Shown: positions 42,958 through 55,084 of the stretch, piece by piece
How the letters are laid out: the number at the start of each line of letters is the position of its first letter
How positions within the stretch are numbered: position 1 is the first letter of the stretch
Assembly (NCBI RefSeq): GCF_000003815.2
Contig: NC_049995.1
Span: 12,228,061-12,292,060 of the forward strand
Reading direction: 5' to 3'
Source: Branchiostoma floridae
Taxonomy: Eukaryota > Chordata > Leptocardii > Amphioxiformes > Branchiostomatidae
DNA: 64,000 nt
Notes under the pieces: generated by a model
Databases searched by the model: none
What the model saw: only the letters and a program-made list of their open reading frames with translations
Told to the model about the DNA's origin: nothing
Translations under genes and position numbers: made by a program

Positions 42958-45900
42958 ATGTCTTGCCTCAGACCGATGCTGAACACCGCTATCCGCTGTC
43001 ATTGTCGGGCCTTGCAGCGGGCCGCAGTACAGGTATGTGCCCCCCTCCCCCTTTCCAAAATTATGTCGGGGAAAATGATATCTGATGGTTTATCAAACTT
43101 TGGTAGCTGTAGCTGTGTTAAGTAGTTAACCACTTTCTATGAATATTCGTGAAACTGAGAACGTACTTGACATCTGATTGTACGCCACTGCAATACTAGT
43201 ACGCATTTATTTTCTTTATTGAATTATTCTGAAGTTTGTTACTAGTACCCGATAATTTGTATCATGCACTAAAGATTTCTGAAAATGATGATTAGCAATT
43301 TGCAAATCATGCCCCAAAGTTGCTTGGAACCTACCATACCCAAAGTCAGAGGTCTTGCATTTTTTTCAAGGGAAGTTGTAGGTACGGTTTCTAATTTGTT
43401 TATCTTTTGGAAATGTTTAGAGGGATGAACCTAATTTTTCTTAGAAATTAAAATACATGCCGTTACGGTCATTGGACAGAAGAGGTTTATGATACAATTA
43501 ATTTATTTCTTAATTTTTTATTTCCAACCCAGAGTTGCGCACTAGGAAGTACCTGTTCCACCACTACTGCCATCCAGATGGTCAACTTACAACAGACGTG
43601 TGACCAGTACAGACCTGTACACATGTACACCAGACATTTCTCTTCTCTATCTTCTGTACAGGTAAAGGTAGACACAATTCACAATTGCTTATAAGATTTT
43701 CTGGCAGTTTTCTTTGAGATGTTTACAAATAAATGTGTGTTTCTGGCATGTAGAGAAAGATGGTTGACCTCAAAATGTATAAATGTTTTCATCAATAAAG
43801 CAAGTTTCAGTTCAGTTCATCCTCTGTAGAGAGGTGACAACAGGATTTCCACACAGGCTTTTAGCCAGGCATGCGTCAACGCGTCATCTGGACGCCCTTT
43901 TCTTAGAATAACAAGAAATTTGATGCCCCTGGATGCCCTATTCTGGGGAGAAAATCCTCTGACAAGCATGAAATTCTGATTGGCCAGGGATGCAACCAGG
44001 TCATCTGTGGTCACAGTCTTCTACTGTGATATCTGTAACAGTACATTGTGTATTTTTGCCTCTTGGGATACCTTAGAATGCACTTTTTAAACTTAAAATC
44101 ATCAAAAACTCTGCACCATGGAAGGTCAATGCCCCCAGACCCCTCCTACAATAGTCACTTACCGCGACTCACCAGTAAGTTTGGACTCCCTATTATAAAA
44201 TCCTAGCTAAAAGCCTGTTTCCACAATATCCTGTCCAGCATGACAGAGCAACGCTTGTGCCCCCGAAGTCCTACATCTCCTCTATGAGTAACTTGGTGAC
44301 CACACCTGCGAGGGTTGTCAGCTCCTAGTACAATGCTGCTTTGTTACACTTACAGCTTACATTTTCAGCCAGGAATTTACTGCTTGCCCTGATGTTAATT
44401 ATTACATGTATTGCAAAAACAATGTACCCATTTCTAGCAAGTTTTCTACTGCATGTCTTCAGTACCAGAGTGAAGGAAGCACCACTCCTTACTACGCACC
44501 TGCAGCTGAGGAGAAGCCAGGTCTGGGGAGGAGGATTCTCAAGAAACTGGGCTTCACTGGGAAACTACGTGTCAACAAATATGTAAGACATCATGTATTC
44601 TATCAGACCATATTAGAGGTTTGTGCCAAAACAAATTTCAGGTACAGGTACAGCAAGGAGGTTATTTGATATAACCTCCTTGGGTACAGGTACGTGGGTT
44701 TAGGTATATGTCCATACCTTTGCAAGAAATTGGGCTTTACTAGGAAACTTTGTGTCAACAGATATGTAAGACTTTTTATTGTATAGATCATGGGTCTGTT
44801 AATTGGCCTTTTGCCCCTCTTTACTTGCACAAGATCGAGAGGCCCATACTATGGACACTAGATGTCTGGAATTGCACCCTCTGCTACCATTTGTTAATTG
44901 GCCTTTTGCCCCTCTTTTCTTGCAGAATGATTCACACGCAAACACGCGTATACAAAACAACTTGTAATGTTGTATTCAAATTGAGTTTCTATGTCCAGAG
45001 TATGTTCTACTGCACATATGCATACTAAACAGTGGAAAATCTGTACTACTCTAACAATGTCATAATAATTTTTTTGCTTCTATGCAAGGAGCTTTTAAGC
45101 TCCTTGTTCTATGTAATGGAAGCTTAAACTTCCTCTAATTCTTCCCACAGAGGTTGCGGAATTCTGGACTGCACATGTACGCATGTTGCACCGATGGAAT
45201 CGACTTCAGCGACTTTTTTGAAGGTAAGGGCAAACCACCTACCATGCCAGGTGGACTAGTCCCCTGCTGTAGATATTACACAACTGTGTGGCTCTAGGGC
45301 TATAGAAGATGGGCACTGCCCTATGCACCATAAAATGTAGAAATGTGTTTTTAAGGCAAACCATTGAAACCTTTTTCACTGAAACCTTTTTACCAAATGA
45401 TTAATTGCCTATTTCAAACCATAAACCGTTTAAAAATGCATTTCTTAGTACACTTTCAGTGATTGAATTTCCCTTTGTTAGGATCTACAATTTTGGATGA
45501 TAATGATGTAAAAGTTTAATTTCCATCTATTTCAGCCTGTGGTCTGCCTGACACCCTGAATTCCTGGTTCCTTATCATGGAACTACACGTATGGTGAGCT
45601 TACTTATTTATTTATATGAGGTAATATCTATTGAGATTTACCACATTTTTAGAAGGATAACATAACAGGTGACTATCACATTTTCAAGACTCATAGTCTG
45701 TAATACTGATGGGACTTACACAACGTTACATCACAGAGCACAGAACATATATTGGACTCAACATGCTACACTCAAAGCCATATGTGGAAGTCTTCCACAG
45801 CTATCTCAGAAACTGACCCACTGAAGGGTAAAATTTGCGGGACACTGTTGCCGAGCAAAACAGGAATTAGTGTCTTCTGTTCTTCTATGGAAACCAAGTG

Positions 45901-47865
45901 GCCGGGTACATTTATTTGCAGAAGTTTGACTTTTAGGCCACTTGAACTAGAGACTCTGGTATTGATTTTGAGAACCTAGAGCAAGCTATGTCGGATAGGG
46001 CCCTATGGGGTGAAATGTGTAATCGGTAGCCTGGCCTGATGTATATATGTGTGTAATACTGATAGTGCCATGTGTTTCAGGATGTGTCTAGTGAGAATGA
46101 AACAGGAAGGAGAAGAAGGAAAGATTGTGTGCCGGTGGCTGGTGGGACTTGAACCCTGGACTCCTAGTCCTAGTCTGTATTACTGACATTATTGTATGTT
46201 TCAGGATGTGTCTAGTGAGAATGAAACAGGAAGGAGAAGAAGGAAAGATTGTTTGCCGGTGGCTGGTCTACACTATGTGGGAAGACATCAGGACAAGAGG
46301 CAAGGCTATGGGGGTACGGAAGACTTCGTGATATATTTAGTATATGGAGAGTAATTCTGTTCAAACGTATTTCTGATTTCTAACACATAACCTAAGTGGG
46401 GCTTACCAAAATTTTGACTGTACGGCAGGCTTTTAGCCAGGCAGGCGTACAGGCGTACACTGTACAGCCTGTTAAAAAAATAACTGAAATTGTACGCCCT
46501 TACACTGGGGAGCACATCCTCTGACAAGCATGAAATTCTGACCAGGGGTGCTACAGGTCACATGTGGCCTGTGACGTGTCTGACAGTAAATTTGCTTCAT
46601 TCCCCCAAATTTGCCAATATTTGTCAAGAAATGAGCCATCCACTGCTTCTGTCACGCCACATCGTGGAGATAGAACATGTTACTTGATGAGTATGGATCA
46701 TAAGTTGCAGGAAGTTTCTGTCTCTGTTGATGGATATTGTCCATCTGGATCTACTTAAACTCTCTGCAACTTCTACTGTTCACCAAACGGGCTCGAAATA
46801 CTTTTTTTTGCATAGCTGCACTGGTGCAGGTATCATTGAAAATTACCTGCACCAGACAAATTTACCTGCACCACTCTGAATTTATGAACTATGGATCATA
46901 TTAAAACNNNNNNNNNNNNNNNNNNNNNNNNNNNNNNNNNNNNNNNNNNNNNNNNNNNNNNNNNNNNNNNNNNNNNNNNNNNNNNNNNNNNNNNNNNNNN
47001 NNNNNNNGTAGCTTTTGATTTAAGGAGAGTTAGTGTAGCTTTTGGCCCTTTGCAGCTTGTTTTGGAACTGTTGTGTGCTGTGTCCTTCGCAGATATCGTC
47101 CTCCCAAATGACTGAAAGCCTGAACGTGTGGACGGAGCAGTTTTACGCCATGATATTCTCGTATGATGAGGGGATCATCTGTGATGACAGGACGCTCGCT
47201 GGCGCCGTCTGGAGAACTGTCTTTAACAAGAGCTGTGACGATCCTGAGAAGATAGAACGACTCGTCGCATACATTAGACATCAGGTAAAGAAATAAAAGT
47301 GTAAAGGTAAAGCTACATAAAACAATTGTAGAAGTATTTAAATACATTTTGATAACACACTAGGTGCTTATTCAAGCTTTTGCGTATATTATTGGCAAAT
47401 GTTCAAATAGAAATACTGTTGATGTTGAAATTTTTGCGGTTTTGCAATGTTTTTGTTTTATTCTGATTAAGCCTTTACTATGAAATTGCTTGTTCTTTTG
47501 CCTGCCTAACCCTTCATTTCAGCAGAAAAATATGAATTGTCGCAAAACACTCCATTTTCTCACCACCTTGAAACTAAATCCTTGCAACCTTGAAGGCCTT
47601 TACAGTAGTTTCTAAATCAAGTGAGGCTATCGGGAGCAAACAGAGCTTGAATAAGATTATGAGAGGACATGCAAAATGAAACAGTGTCACTTTCTATTAG
47701 CTTGTCATTATGTTAAGACTACAATGTATGTTGAAATGCAGAAGTTTTTAAAAGCCTTTTTTCAAATTTCAGATGCAGCACGTTGATGCCCTTGACACTG
47801 AACAGCTGCTGAAGTACGGCAAGGTCCCCTGGCTGCCCTTTGACCCTAAAATGCCATTGGAATAG
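42958..47865 (+). CDS. UQCC1: Ubiquinol-cytochrome c reductase complex assembly factor 1 (8 exons)
   Basis: Exons: 42958-43032, 43533-43661, 44463-44582, 45151-45223, 45536-45593, 46205-46313, 47093-47284, 47773-47865. All phases fit and give 282 residues, close to the roughly 300 of the human protein. Family signatures are the KLGFTGKLRVNKYRLRNSGL segment, FSDFFE..GLPDTLNSWFLI, LHVWMCLVRMKQEG, MWEDIRTRGKAMG and YDEGIICDDRTLAGAVWRT. Together these are the CBP3/UQCC1 chaperone domain. UQCC1 helps make and assemble cytochrome b of complex III in mitochondria. The N-terminus is rich in Arg, Cys and Ala and poor in acidic residues, as expected for mitochondrial import. A gap of 100 N lies in intron 6. 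Two exon fragments are duplicated in introns. Confidence 0.94.
44724..44766 (+). pseudogene. Duplicated 3' part of UQCC1 exon 3
   Basis: This repeats the end of exon 3 with several base changes and keeps the donor (GATAT|GTAAGAC). It would read KKLGFTRKLCVNRY. No acceptor or upstream half is present. It lies 142 bp beyond the real exon in intron 3. Confidence 0.85.
44800..44926 (+). repeat. Direct repeat inside UQCC1 intron 3
   Basis: TTAATTGGCCTTTTGCCCCT followed by CTTT(A/T)CTTGCA occurs twice, near 44798 and 44894. With the neighbouring exon fragment, it shows repeated local duplication in this intron. Confidence 0.85.
46081..46143 (+). pseudogene. Duplicated 5' part of UQCC1 exon 6
   Basis: This is identical to the start of exon 6 (46205 onward) over about 63 bp except for one base, and the preceding TTTCAG acceptor is copied too. 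After CGGTGGCTGGT the sequence diverges and the frame meets TGA about 17 codons later. Splicing into it would truncate the protein inside the chaperone domain. Confidence 0.9.
46908..47007. other. Assembly gap (100 N)
   Basis: Exactly 100 N, in UQCC1 intron 6. Confidence 1.
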
Positions 47866-49987
47866 GTAAAAAAACAAATTTCCCCCAAACAGAAAACTAT
47901 ATGTAAGATTTGTTTGAGTCAAAATAACTGTATGAAATGATGACTGTCTTTTGCACAGTAAGTTGGTATGTACAAATGCTATAAAAGAAGTTGTTTTACC
48001 CGGTATTTGATTATACTGCTGCTGGGGTCCCTGACACAGAGGTGGACAGCAGTCGGATAGTCTTCACACTGCACTTCCAAGCCGCTGGTTTACACTGGCA
48101 AGACCACAAAGTTTAACATTGATGTCCTTTTTAAGACACTTCTACCAACATTTCCTTGGTCTCCCACGACCTCTGTTGCCTGGTAACTGCCATTTAAAGA
48201 TGGCTCGTTCAAACCATTAATACCAATGGAGTGAAAGTTGAAAATTTTTAGAATTTCCCTGAAAGATTGAATTATAACAATTAAGATATCTTTGAGGGGA
48301 TTACAAGCTGTGAAGTCAATGAAGTCATTTAACTACCTCGAGAGAAGAAACTAACTAGGAATGTGTTGTTGGGTATTGAATCTAAAGTTTAATTAGGACA
48401 AACTTTATTTTGAAAAGGCATGAAGACTGGTACCAAGGGTTAGACGTATATATGTGTCTTTGTCTTGTTGGAATTGAATTAAAAATCTGAAGAAGTTGGT
48501 TGACATTTCTTAGCCAAGACTGTATAGTACCGTCTCATAATTATAAAATGTTGATAAACTAGTTTGTTTTCCTTTGATTTTTTGTGTAGTGTTTGAAGGT
48601 TAAGTTTTTTTCAACTTCACATGCAGAAGAAATACTAGTAGTCACTTTCTTATGTTTTGTCTTTCAAAGTCTTAAAAAAGATGCCTAAGATGACCCATTG
48701 ATTTCTAAGAGTCCAACTGAAGAGGCTTTTTTACTTCTCCCCAAGCGAATGAAGTATTGCCGTTGGCCTGTCTGTCTATCTGTCTGTGTGTTGTCGACAA
48801 TTCCGAATATCCACAATACAGCAAGTGTTGCTCTACATATGCAGTGCTGGAATTTTTGTCTGTTTGACTTGAATGGTCATGAAGCCTTATGGGTAAAGGG
48901 GTGAAGTCTGCCATCTCTGATTACTTTGCTTAAGCCTTAAGGTAATACGTGGTTGAAGATTAGGCATCCAGGTACTGGTAATAAGATACACCTAATTACA
49001 ATTACGCAAGCAACTGGATATGATTTTGATTACCTTGCGTAAGCCTTAAGATATTTTGCATACATTTTACCTGATTTACTAAAATGGCCACACTTAAATT
49101 CATTGTCATGACAAACAATGTATCCATTTTAATCACAACTTTATTATACCACAACACATCACAACACTTCATGGTACTATGCCAAAAACATAGTTTTCTC
49201 TCTTGGTTTATTCACCACACTATATACCCTTACACGTCTCATATTCTACGTTTCATTGATTTAAGTTACATTTATTCACTGATGAAAGAATAAATGAATG
49301 AATAAATGAATGCCACCATATACAAGATACTAAATAAAGATGCAGAACTCTTTGAAGAGCTTTATCCACTCTCAATCTCATAATTCCTCAGGGCACACAT
49401 AGATTTGAGACTCACACATTAAGAAAACCTTGTCATCGAGGCCTTCTCAGGAATGTGTTGAACACCTGGATATGTGAAGTGTGCATATCTTAGAGATTGC
49501 TGATGCTGCATTGGCAGATATTTTTAAAGTAACGTTTTTAAAATGTGGCAGTCCTTGGAAACATGGTAGAATTATGACATTAATTCTGCCATGGTCATAA
49601 TTTTCTCATCTTTGCTCATCTACATAATCTTACAAAGTCTACATTGTACTTCATTCTTCTTTTTGATACAACGAACATCATAAGATTTTACAATATGATG
49701 AGCTTAATATAATGATGAAGAATAAAGACGTGTAACTTTCTTCAAATCAACAGGCTCTCATCTATTTCGATAACAAGCGAGTAATTGCACGATATTTCAC
49801 TCCATCCTTAACCACAATCTTACACTAAACCATCTGCTACATGGAAATACAACCAGATAGAGGTGAAATAGTTATGTTTTTTAATAACGTAAAATAAGCG
49901 CTACTTTAGCAGGTCGTTTTGTAATATACATGTCTGTTCTATTGTTTTATAATTATCATCATATAAGATTTAGAAGTGATAATGGTT
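47866..49987. other. Spacer between UQCC1 and the LRR gene
   Basis: Contains the UQCC1 3' UTR and the 3' side of the LRR gene, which are convergent. A fragment of the CAAGCAACTGG repeat lies near 49007. I see no other gene. Confidence 0.5.
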
Positions 49988-51223
49988 TCAGCGCTGCCTG
50001 TTTCTTACGTGTAAAAAATGTATCTTAAAACAACTGAAGACAATGCCCACAATTGCCGTCGATATAATCATAACCAAGCCGTGTATCTCTACTTGGAGCA
50101 TATCATTTTTCCAATAAGCTATATTGTTTCCATTCAAATATATAACGTTACTTACATTGTACAGCCTCGTAAAAGAAACAGTAGAAATAGATGTATTAGA
50201 AAAGTTCTTTTTCGTCGGGATGACTTCGCGAGTTTTCGTTGGGTCTTCGGACGGCGTCGGGATAACGTCGTGAGTTGTCGGCGCCTCTTCGGATGGCGTC
50301 GGGCGATCGTCGTGGGGAAAGATCACCTTTCGTAGAATGTTCGGGTATGTTGGATGAATATATTGTCTGTTGTTTGAACAGCTGATTTCCACCACATTTA
50401 CATACTGAACTAAAGTCATTTCAGGGCAGCAAGATAAAAATGCTTCGCCGCTTGTCTGTTTCTCAAGCGATGGTTCGCAATTTGGAATTTTTGTACTGTC
50501 CAATTGCAAGCGGATGTCATTTTCTGGATTAACCGTAGAATTGCCCATACAAGTCTTGTGTAATGGATTGCCAAACACATTGATGTAAACAGGTGGCGCA
50601 AAAGTTTTAATTTTTTCTTGAAAACCTGCGCTCAAGATTTGATTAAACTCGATAACGAACGCAACTGCCCTACGCATAGTACTGGTGTATTTGATGTAAT
50701 GATTTCGCAGCAGAGAATGCCACGGAACAAAAATAAGACGGTTACCAGAAAAGTCGACTTTGGAAAGCGCTTTGCAGCCTTCAAAAGCCTCTCGCTCCAC
50801 GCACTCGATCACGTTTCGTGACAAGTTCACCGACTTCAAATCCTCAAGCCCCGAAAAATAATGCTTAAACACTCGTTTTAACAGATTTCTCGAAAGGTCC
50901 ACTGTCATAAGTCGAACACAGGTGGTGATCGTACCTTCAAAAATTGTGGATATTTTGTTGTTCGTCAGATACAACCCCCTCAGCTTGGTTAAATCGAGGA
51001 AAGAAGTTTTCTTTAGCTCGGTGATTTGCCCGTCCTCTACGATCAACGTACCGACTGTACGGGGAATGTTGGCGGGGATATCGTCGAGGCGGCCCGACGA
51101 GCAAATGACGGAACGTCCGTTGGAGGTACACAGGCAGCGGGAGTCGAAAACGCACTCCTGAAAACCGTCCGTCAGAAATACACACGCCGACAATACCATC
51201 AATGCTTTCGCTAGTTTCCTCAT
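49988..51223 (-). CDS. Single-exon leucine-rich-repeat membrane protein
   Basis: The protein has 411 residues from the methionine just before the signal peptide (MRKLAKALMVLSACVFLTDG). An in-frame ATG lies 19 codons upstream but adds a basic segment unlike a leader. Residues 24-41 form a Cys-rich LRR N-cap. About four or five LRRs cover residues 58-170 (LRGLYLTNNKIS, LMTVDLSRNLLK, LKSVNLSRNVIE, LSKVDFSGNRL). A Cys-containing segment follows, then a Pro/Thr stalk with three PTPSE-like repeats. The membrane helix is residues 382-403 with an eight-residue basic tail. It is a type I surface protein without a visible signalling domain. Its ligand is unknown; immune or adhesive roles are common for amphioxus LRR proteins. 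Confidence 0.88.
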   Translation of the reverse strand: MRKLAKALMVLSACVFLTDGFQECVFDSRCLCTSNGRSVICSSGRLDDIPANIPRTVGTLIVEDGQITELKKTSFLDLTKLRGLYLTNNKISTIFEGTITTCVRLMTVDLSRNLLKRVFKHYFSGLEDLKSVNLSRNVIECVEREAFEGCKALSKVDFSGNRLIFVPWHSLLRNHYIKYTSTMRRAVAFVIEFNQILSAGFQEKIKTFAPPVYINVFGNPLHKTCMGNSTVNPENDIRLQLDSTKIPNCEPSLEKQTSGEAFLSCCPEMTLVQYVNVVEISCSNNRQYIHPTYPNILRKVIFPHDDRPTPSEEAPTTHDVIPTPSEDPTKTREVIPTKKNFSNTSISTVSFTRLYNVSNVIYLNGNNIAYWKNDMLQVEIHGLVMIISTAIVGIVFSCFKIHFLHVRNRQR

Positions 51224-51316
51224 CGTTCTGGAAATGAGTCGCCGGGTTCTGTCTCTTATTAGTGCGTTAGGCCACATCAAGTGAATTCTATGGAGAGTGC
51301 GTGATTTCGCCAGATG

Positions 51317-51993
51317 NNNNNNNNNNNNNNNNNNNNNNNNNNNNNNNNNNNNNNNNNNNNNNNNNNNNNNNNNNNNNNNNNNNNNNNNNNNNNNNNNNNN
51401 NNNNNNNNNNNNNNNNNNNNNNNNNNNNNNNNNNNNNNNNNNNNNNNNNNNNNNNNNNNNNNNNNNNNNNNNNNNNNNNNNNNNNNNNNNNNNNNNNNNN
51501 NNNNNNNNNNNNNNNNNNNNNNNNNNNNNNNNNNNNNNNNNNNNNNNNNNNNNNNNNNNNNNNNNNNNNNNNNNNNNNNNNNNNNNNNNNNNNNNNNNNN
51601 NNNNNNNNNNNNNNNNNNNNNNNNNNNNNNNNNNNNNNNNNNNNNNNNNNNNNNNNNNNNNNNNNNNNNNNNNNNNNNNNNNNNNNNNNNNNNNNNNNNN
51701 NNNNNNNNNNNNNNNNNNNNNNNNNNNNNNNNNNNNNNNNNNNNNNNNNNNNNNNNNNNNNNNNNNNNNNNNNNNNNNNNNNNNNNNNNNNNNNNNNNNN
51801 NNNNNNNNNNNNNNNNNNNNNNNNNNNNNNNNNNNNNNNNNNNNNNNNNNNNNNNNNNNNNNNNNNNNNNNNNNNNNNNNNNNNNNNNNNNNNNNNNNNN
51901 NNNNNNNNNNNNNNNNNNNNNNNNNNNNNNNNNNNNNNNNNNNNNNNNNNNNNNNNNNNNNNNNNNNNNNNNNNNNNNNNNNNNNNNNNNNNN
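51317..51993. other. Assembly gap (677 N)
   Basis: 677 N, starting 93 bp upstream of the LRR gene's start codon. It hides the promoter of that gene and the left end of the adjacent element. Confidence 1.
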
Positions 51994-52850
51994 ACTTTGG
52001 CTCCCGAACACTAGCCGACTCTTAGCCGACCCAAGTCGGCAGTAGTTCGGGAGTAGTCTGACCAGTTTAGGCCACGCCTATTTTTTTAGCGCCGAACATG
52101 TCCCGAACACCTCCCGACCAGTAAATGACTTACTCCCGACTGTGTCCCAAATGCTAACTAACCTATCACCAACCATCCCGACCTCTAGCCGCAGACTGCC
52201 GAATCACTCCTGACTGATCCCCAACCGATTGCCGACCCTTTTTCGACTTGAAATAGACATAATCAGCGATTTTCAAAAGAGTGCTCATTTTCGTTTTTAA
52301 TCAAGAATGTCCTTTGTTCTATTTGTAAACATCACCAAGAGATCAAATTTCGATCACATATAGCTCCAGCGCGGTATTTATGGGTCTTTTTGTTTTGGGC
52401 TGGATGTCGGTCGTGTGAAGTTCGGGAGTGATTCGTCTAAGTTCTGGCAATAGTCTTTTTGCATGCTTGGGAATGAGTTAGCAGAGATTTGTCTAAGGTC
52501 TTGGGGTGAATCATTGGTAAGTTGGAAACAAGCTGGGAGTAAATCAGCAATGTTTATGGCGTGGTTAAGAATTAATTTGACTGCTGATTTACTCCCGAAC
52601 ACCAACCGAACACTAGCCGACCGTGCCGAACACCAGCCGACCACCAACCGACCCATTCCAGAGTTGCCGTTCAGAGCCGAATGTTTTGAACATTTCAAAA
52701 CATTCGGATGGAGCAGCCGAACACCAGCCGACTCAGCCGAACGCCAGCCGAACGCCAGCCGACTCAGCCGAACGCCAGCCGACTACAGCCGACTAGCTCC
52801 CGAATCACTCCTAAACCATAGTCGGGAGAGAGTCGGGAGCCAAATTCGGC
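51994..52850. mobile_element. Element rich in AGCCGA motifs (left end in gap)
   Basis: AGCCGA, CCGAACACC and their complements recur many times, densest at 52600-52800. Near the right end GTCGGGAGCCAAATTCGGCT is the inverse of TTTGGCTCCCGA at 51996, so the element has inverted ends. Subterminal motif clusters of this sort are typical of some DNA transposons. The termini and target duplication cannot be defined because of the gap. Confidence 0.6.
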
Positions 52851-53440
52851 TATGTGTAACCTAGGCATTAGGAGTGACACTCGTGAGTTTGCCATGTGTT
52901 TATGTTTTTTTTTAAATTCTAACTTTGATTAATATTCTTGTTACAACATTTAAGGTTCCTATTATTTTAAAACTCTGTATCAATTTTTTTCTTACCATCA
53001 TAATTTTGATTTTTTTTTCATTGAGCTTTTATCAGAATTTTTTTGCTGAAAGCTCCTTGTTTTTTTGCCACGCTTATTATGCTTTAGACTTCGAGTCTGT
53101 AATGGATGTGAATGAACGAACTATGAACCCTGAGCTTTTACTCTACTTTATGTTTGTATACTATGTATATGTAATGATACATTATGATAGATTTATTATA
53201 TTAGGACTCGATTTAATCTGTATCTCTGTTACATTTTATCTGACCCTTACCTCCCTTATGGCGTTACTGAAAAGTGGCCTGCAGGCCGATTTGAGCTTCT
53301 CATGAATATATAACTGCTAAACCAACAAAAATGTCATCCATGAGTTTTACTTACTGCGGCCTTAAATGAAAAGTAATATCCTGGTGGCATGTCTGTGCAT
53401 GTGATGCTTACGTGAGCAGAGACACGACGGTCACGATTCC

Positions 53441-53636
53441 TAGTCTCCGTTGCAGTCTTCGTACGGGGCTCTTTTTATTTGGAGTGGGGCGTTGGTTTGC
53501 GATTTTCAATGTTGGCTAGGTTCCCTTGTGTCGAAGAAACGGGGCGAAACTCAAGTTAAGTTCCCGGCACAACAGAACCTAGCCAACCTTGGAAATCTCG
53601 AACCAACGCCCCGCTCGAAGACTGCAACGGAGGCTA
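53441..53636. mobile_element. MITE with TAGTCTCCG ends, imperfect 9-bp TSD
   Basis: A 196-bp hairpin. Inverted arms include CTCCGTTGCAGTCTTCG, GGGGCGTTGGTT and GTTGGCTAGGTTC. The flanks CACGATTCC and CACGTTTCC match at eight of nine positions. The ends and target size tie it to the elements at 17818, 21959 and 22220. Confidence 0.85.
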
Positions 53637-53837
53637 CACGTTTCCTAACATTGGGTCTTCACGTGGCCAAACAGGTGAACAACAATATATGTATGAGGAC
53701 ATATGAAGGACATCCTTCGATTATAAAATAGAAACAGTTGCTAGCAACAGACAGTGCAATTTTGCGACAAGTATCTTATAATTTAAAAAAAAAACTTATT
53801 ATGGAATCGACGCAAGATCGTGTTCTTCATGTACATA

Positions 53838-54540
53838 NNNNNNNNNNNNNNNNNNNNNNNNNNNNNNNNNNNNNNNNNNNNNNNNNNNNNNNNNNNNNNN
53901 NNNNNNNNNNNNNNNNNNNNNNNNNNNNNNNNNNNNNNNNNNNNNNNNNNNNNNNNNNNNNNNNNNNNNNNNNNNNNNNNNNNNNNNNNNNNNNNNNNNN
54001 NNNNNNNNNNNNNNNNNNNNNNNNNNNNNNNNNNNNNNNNNNNNNNNNNNNNNNNNNNNNNNNNNNNNNNNNNNNNNNNNNNNNNNNNNNNNNNNNNNNN
54101 NNNNNNNNNNNNNNNNNNNNNNNNNNNNNNNNNNNNNNNNNNNNNNNNNNNNNNNNNNNNNNNNNNNNNNNNNNNNNNNNNNNNNNNNNNNNNNNNNNNN
54201 NNNNNNNNNNNNNNNNNNNNNNNNNNNNNNNNNNNNNNNNNNNNNNNNNNNNNNNNNNNNNNNNNNNNNNNNNNNNNNNNNNNNNNNNNNNNNNNNNNNN
54301 NNNNNNNNNNNNNNNNNNNNNNNNNNNNNNNNNNNNNNNNNNNNNNNNNNNNNNNNNNNNNNNNNNNNNNNNNNNNNNNNNNNNNNNNNNNNNNNNNNNN
54401 NNNNNNNNNNNNNNNNNNNNNNNNNNNNNNNNNNNNNNNNNNNNNNNNNNNNNNNNNNNNNNNNNNNNNNNNNNNNNNNNNNNNNNNNNNNNNNNNNNNN
54501 NNNNNNNNNNNNNNNNNNNNNNNNNNNNNNNNNNNNNNNN
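53838..54540. other. Assembly gap (703 N)
   Basis: 703 N. Reading frames drawn across it are meaningless. Confidence 1.
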
Positions 54541-54896
54541 GCCGCGAACGGTTGAGCTTCTTGAAATGCCTACTAAAAAGTTCAAAGACCCCATACCTTC
54601 GCCAAGCAATATCATTTTAATTGTAGAGACATACTTGCCGTTTATAATTTAGTGTTAACTCTTCTGTAAATATTCATCTTGTTCATATGACTTGAAGTAA
54701 AGTATTTTAATTTGGCCTATAAAAGGCCAATTATCAGCACTGTCGGTACAAACATGCAGTTCCTTTGAGCTTTACCAGAGGGCGTATCGTAGAATAGAAA
54801 TATGGAACGTGCCCTCTGTTCTCGTTCGCGACGTGCCGCTATGCGCTACAGACTCATTACCGGCCGAAAAACATGAAAAAGGCTGTGTTTTTTTTG

Positions 54897-55084
54897 TAGT
54901 CCCTACCAGACTGACTAGCTGGCTGTTATAAGGAGAAAGAATTGTCAGGGGAGTTTTGCTACCAGAGGAGTTGGCCGGCAGGAGGGGAACATTAGCGTGG
55001 ACTGACTCCCCTGGCCAATTTCCCGATTTTTTTTGCCGAATTCTATGATTCATTCACCCCCGTAGGAAGGCCTGGTAGTGGCTA
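54897..55084. mobile_element. Probable degraded MITE with TAGTCCCTACCAG ends
   Basis: TAGTCCCTACCAG at the left and CCTGGTAGTGGCTA at the right are imperfect inverted repeats. Inside, TTGGCC..GGGGA and TCCCCTGGCCAA also pair. The flanks are T-runs, so a target duplication cannot be judged. Confidence 0.4.

Noticed and set aside
51277-52045. Reading frames of 237-244 residues
   Set aside because: They consist almost entirely of N from the 51317-51993 gap.
53738-54652. Reading frames of 262-304 residues
   Set aside because: They span the 53838-54540 gap and have almost no real sequence.
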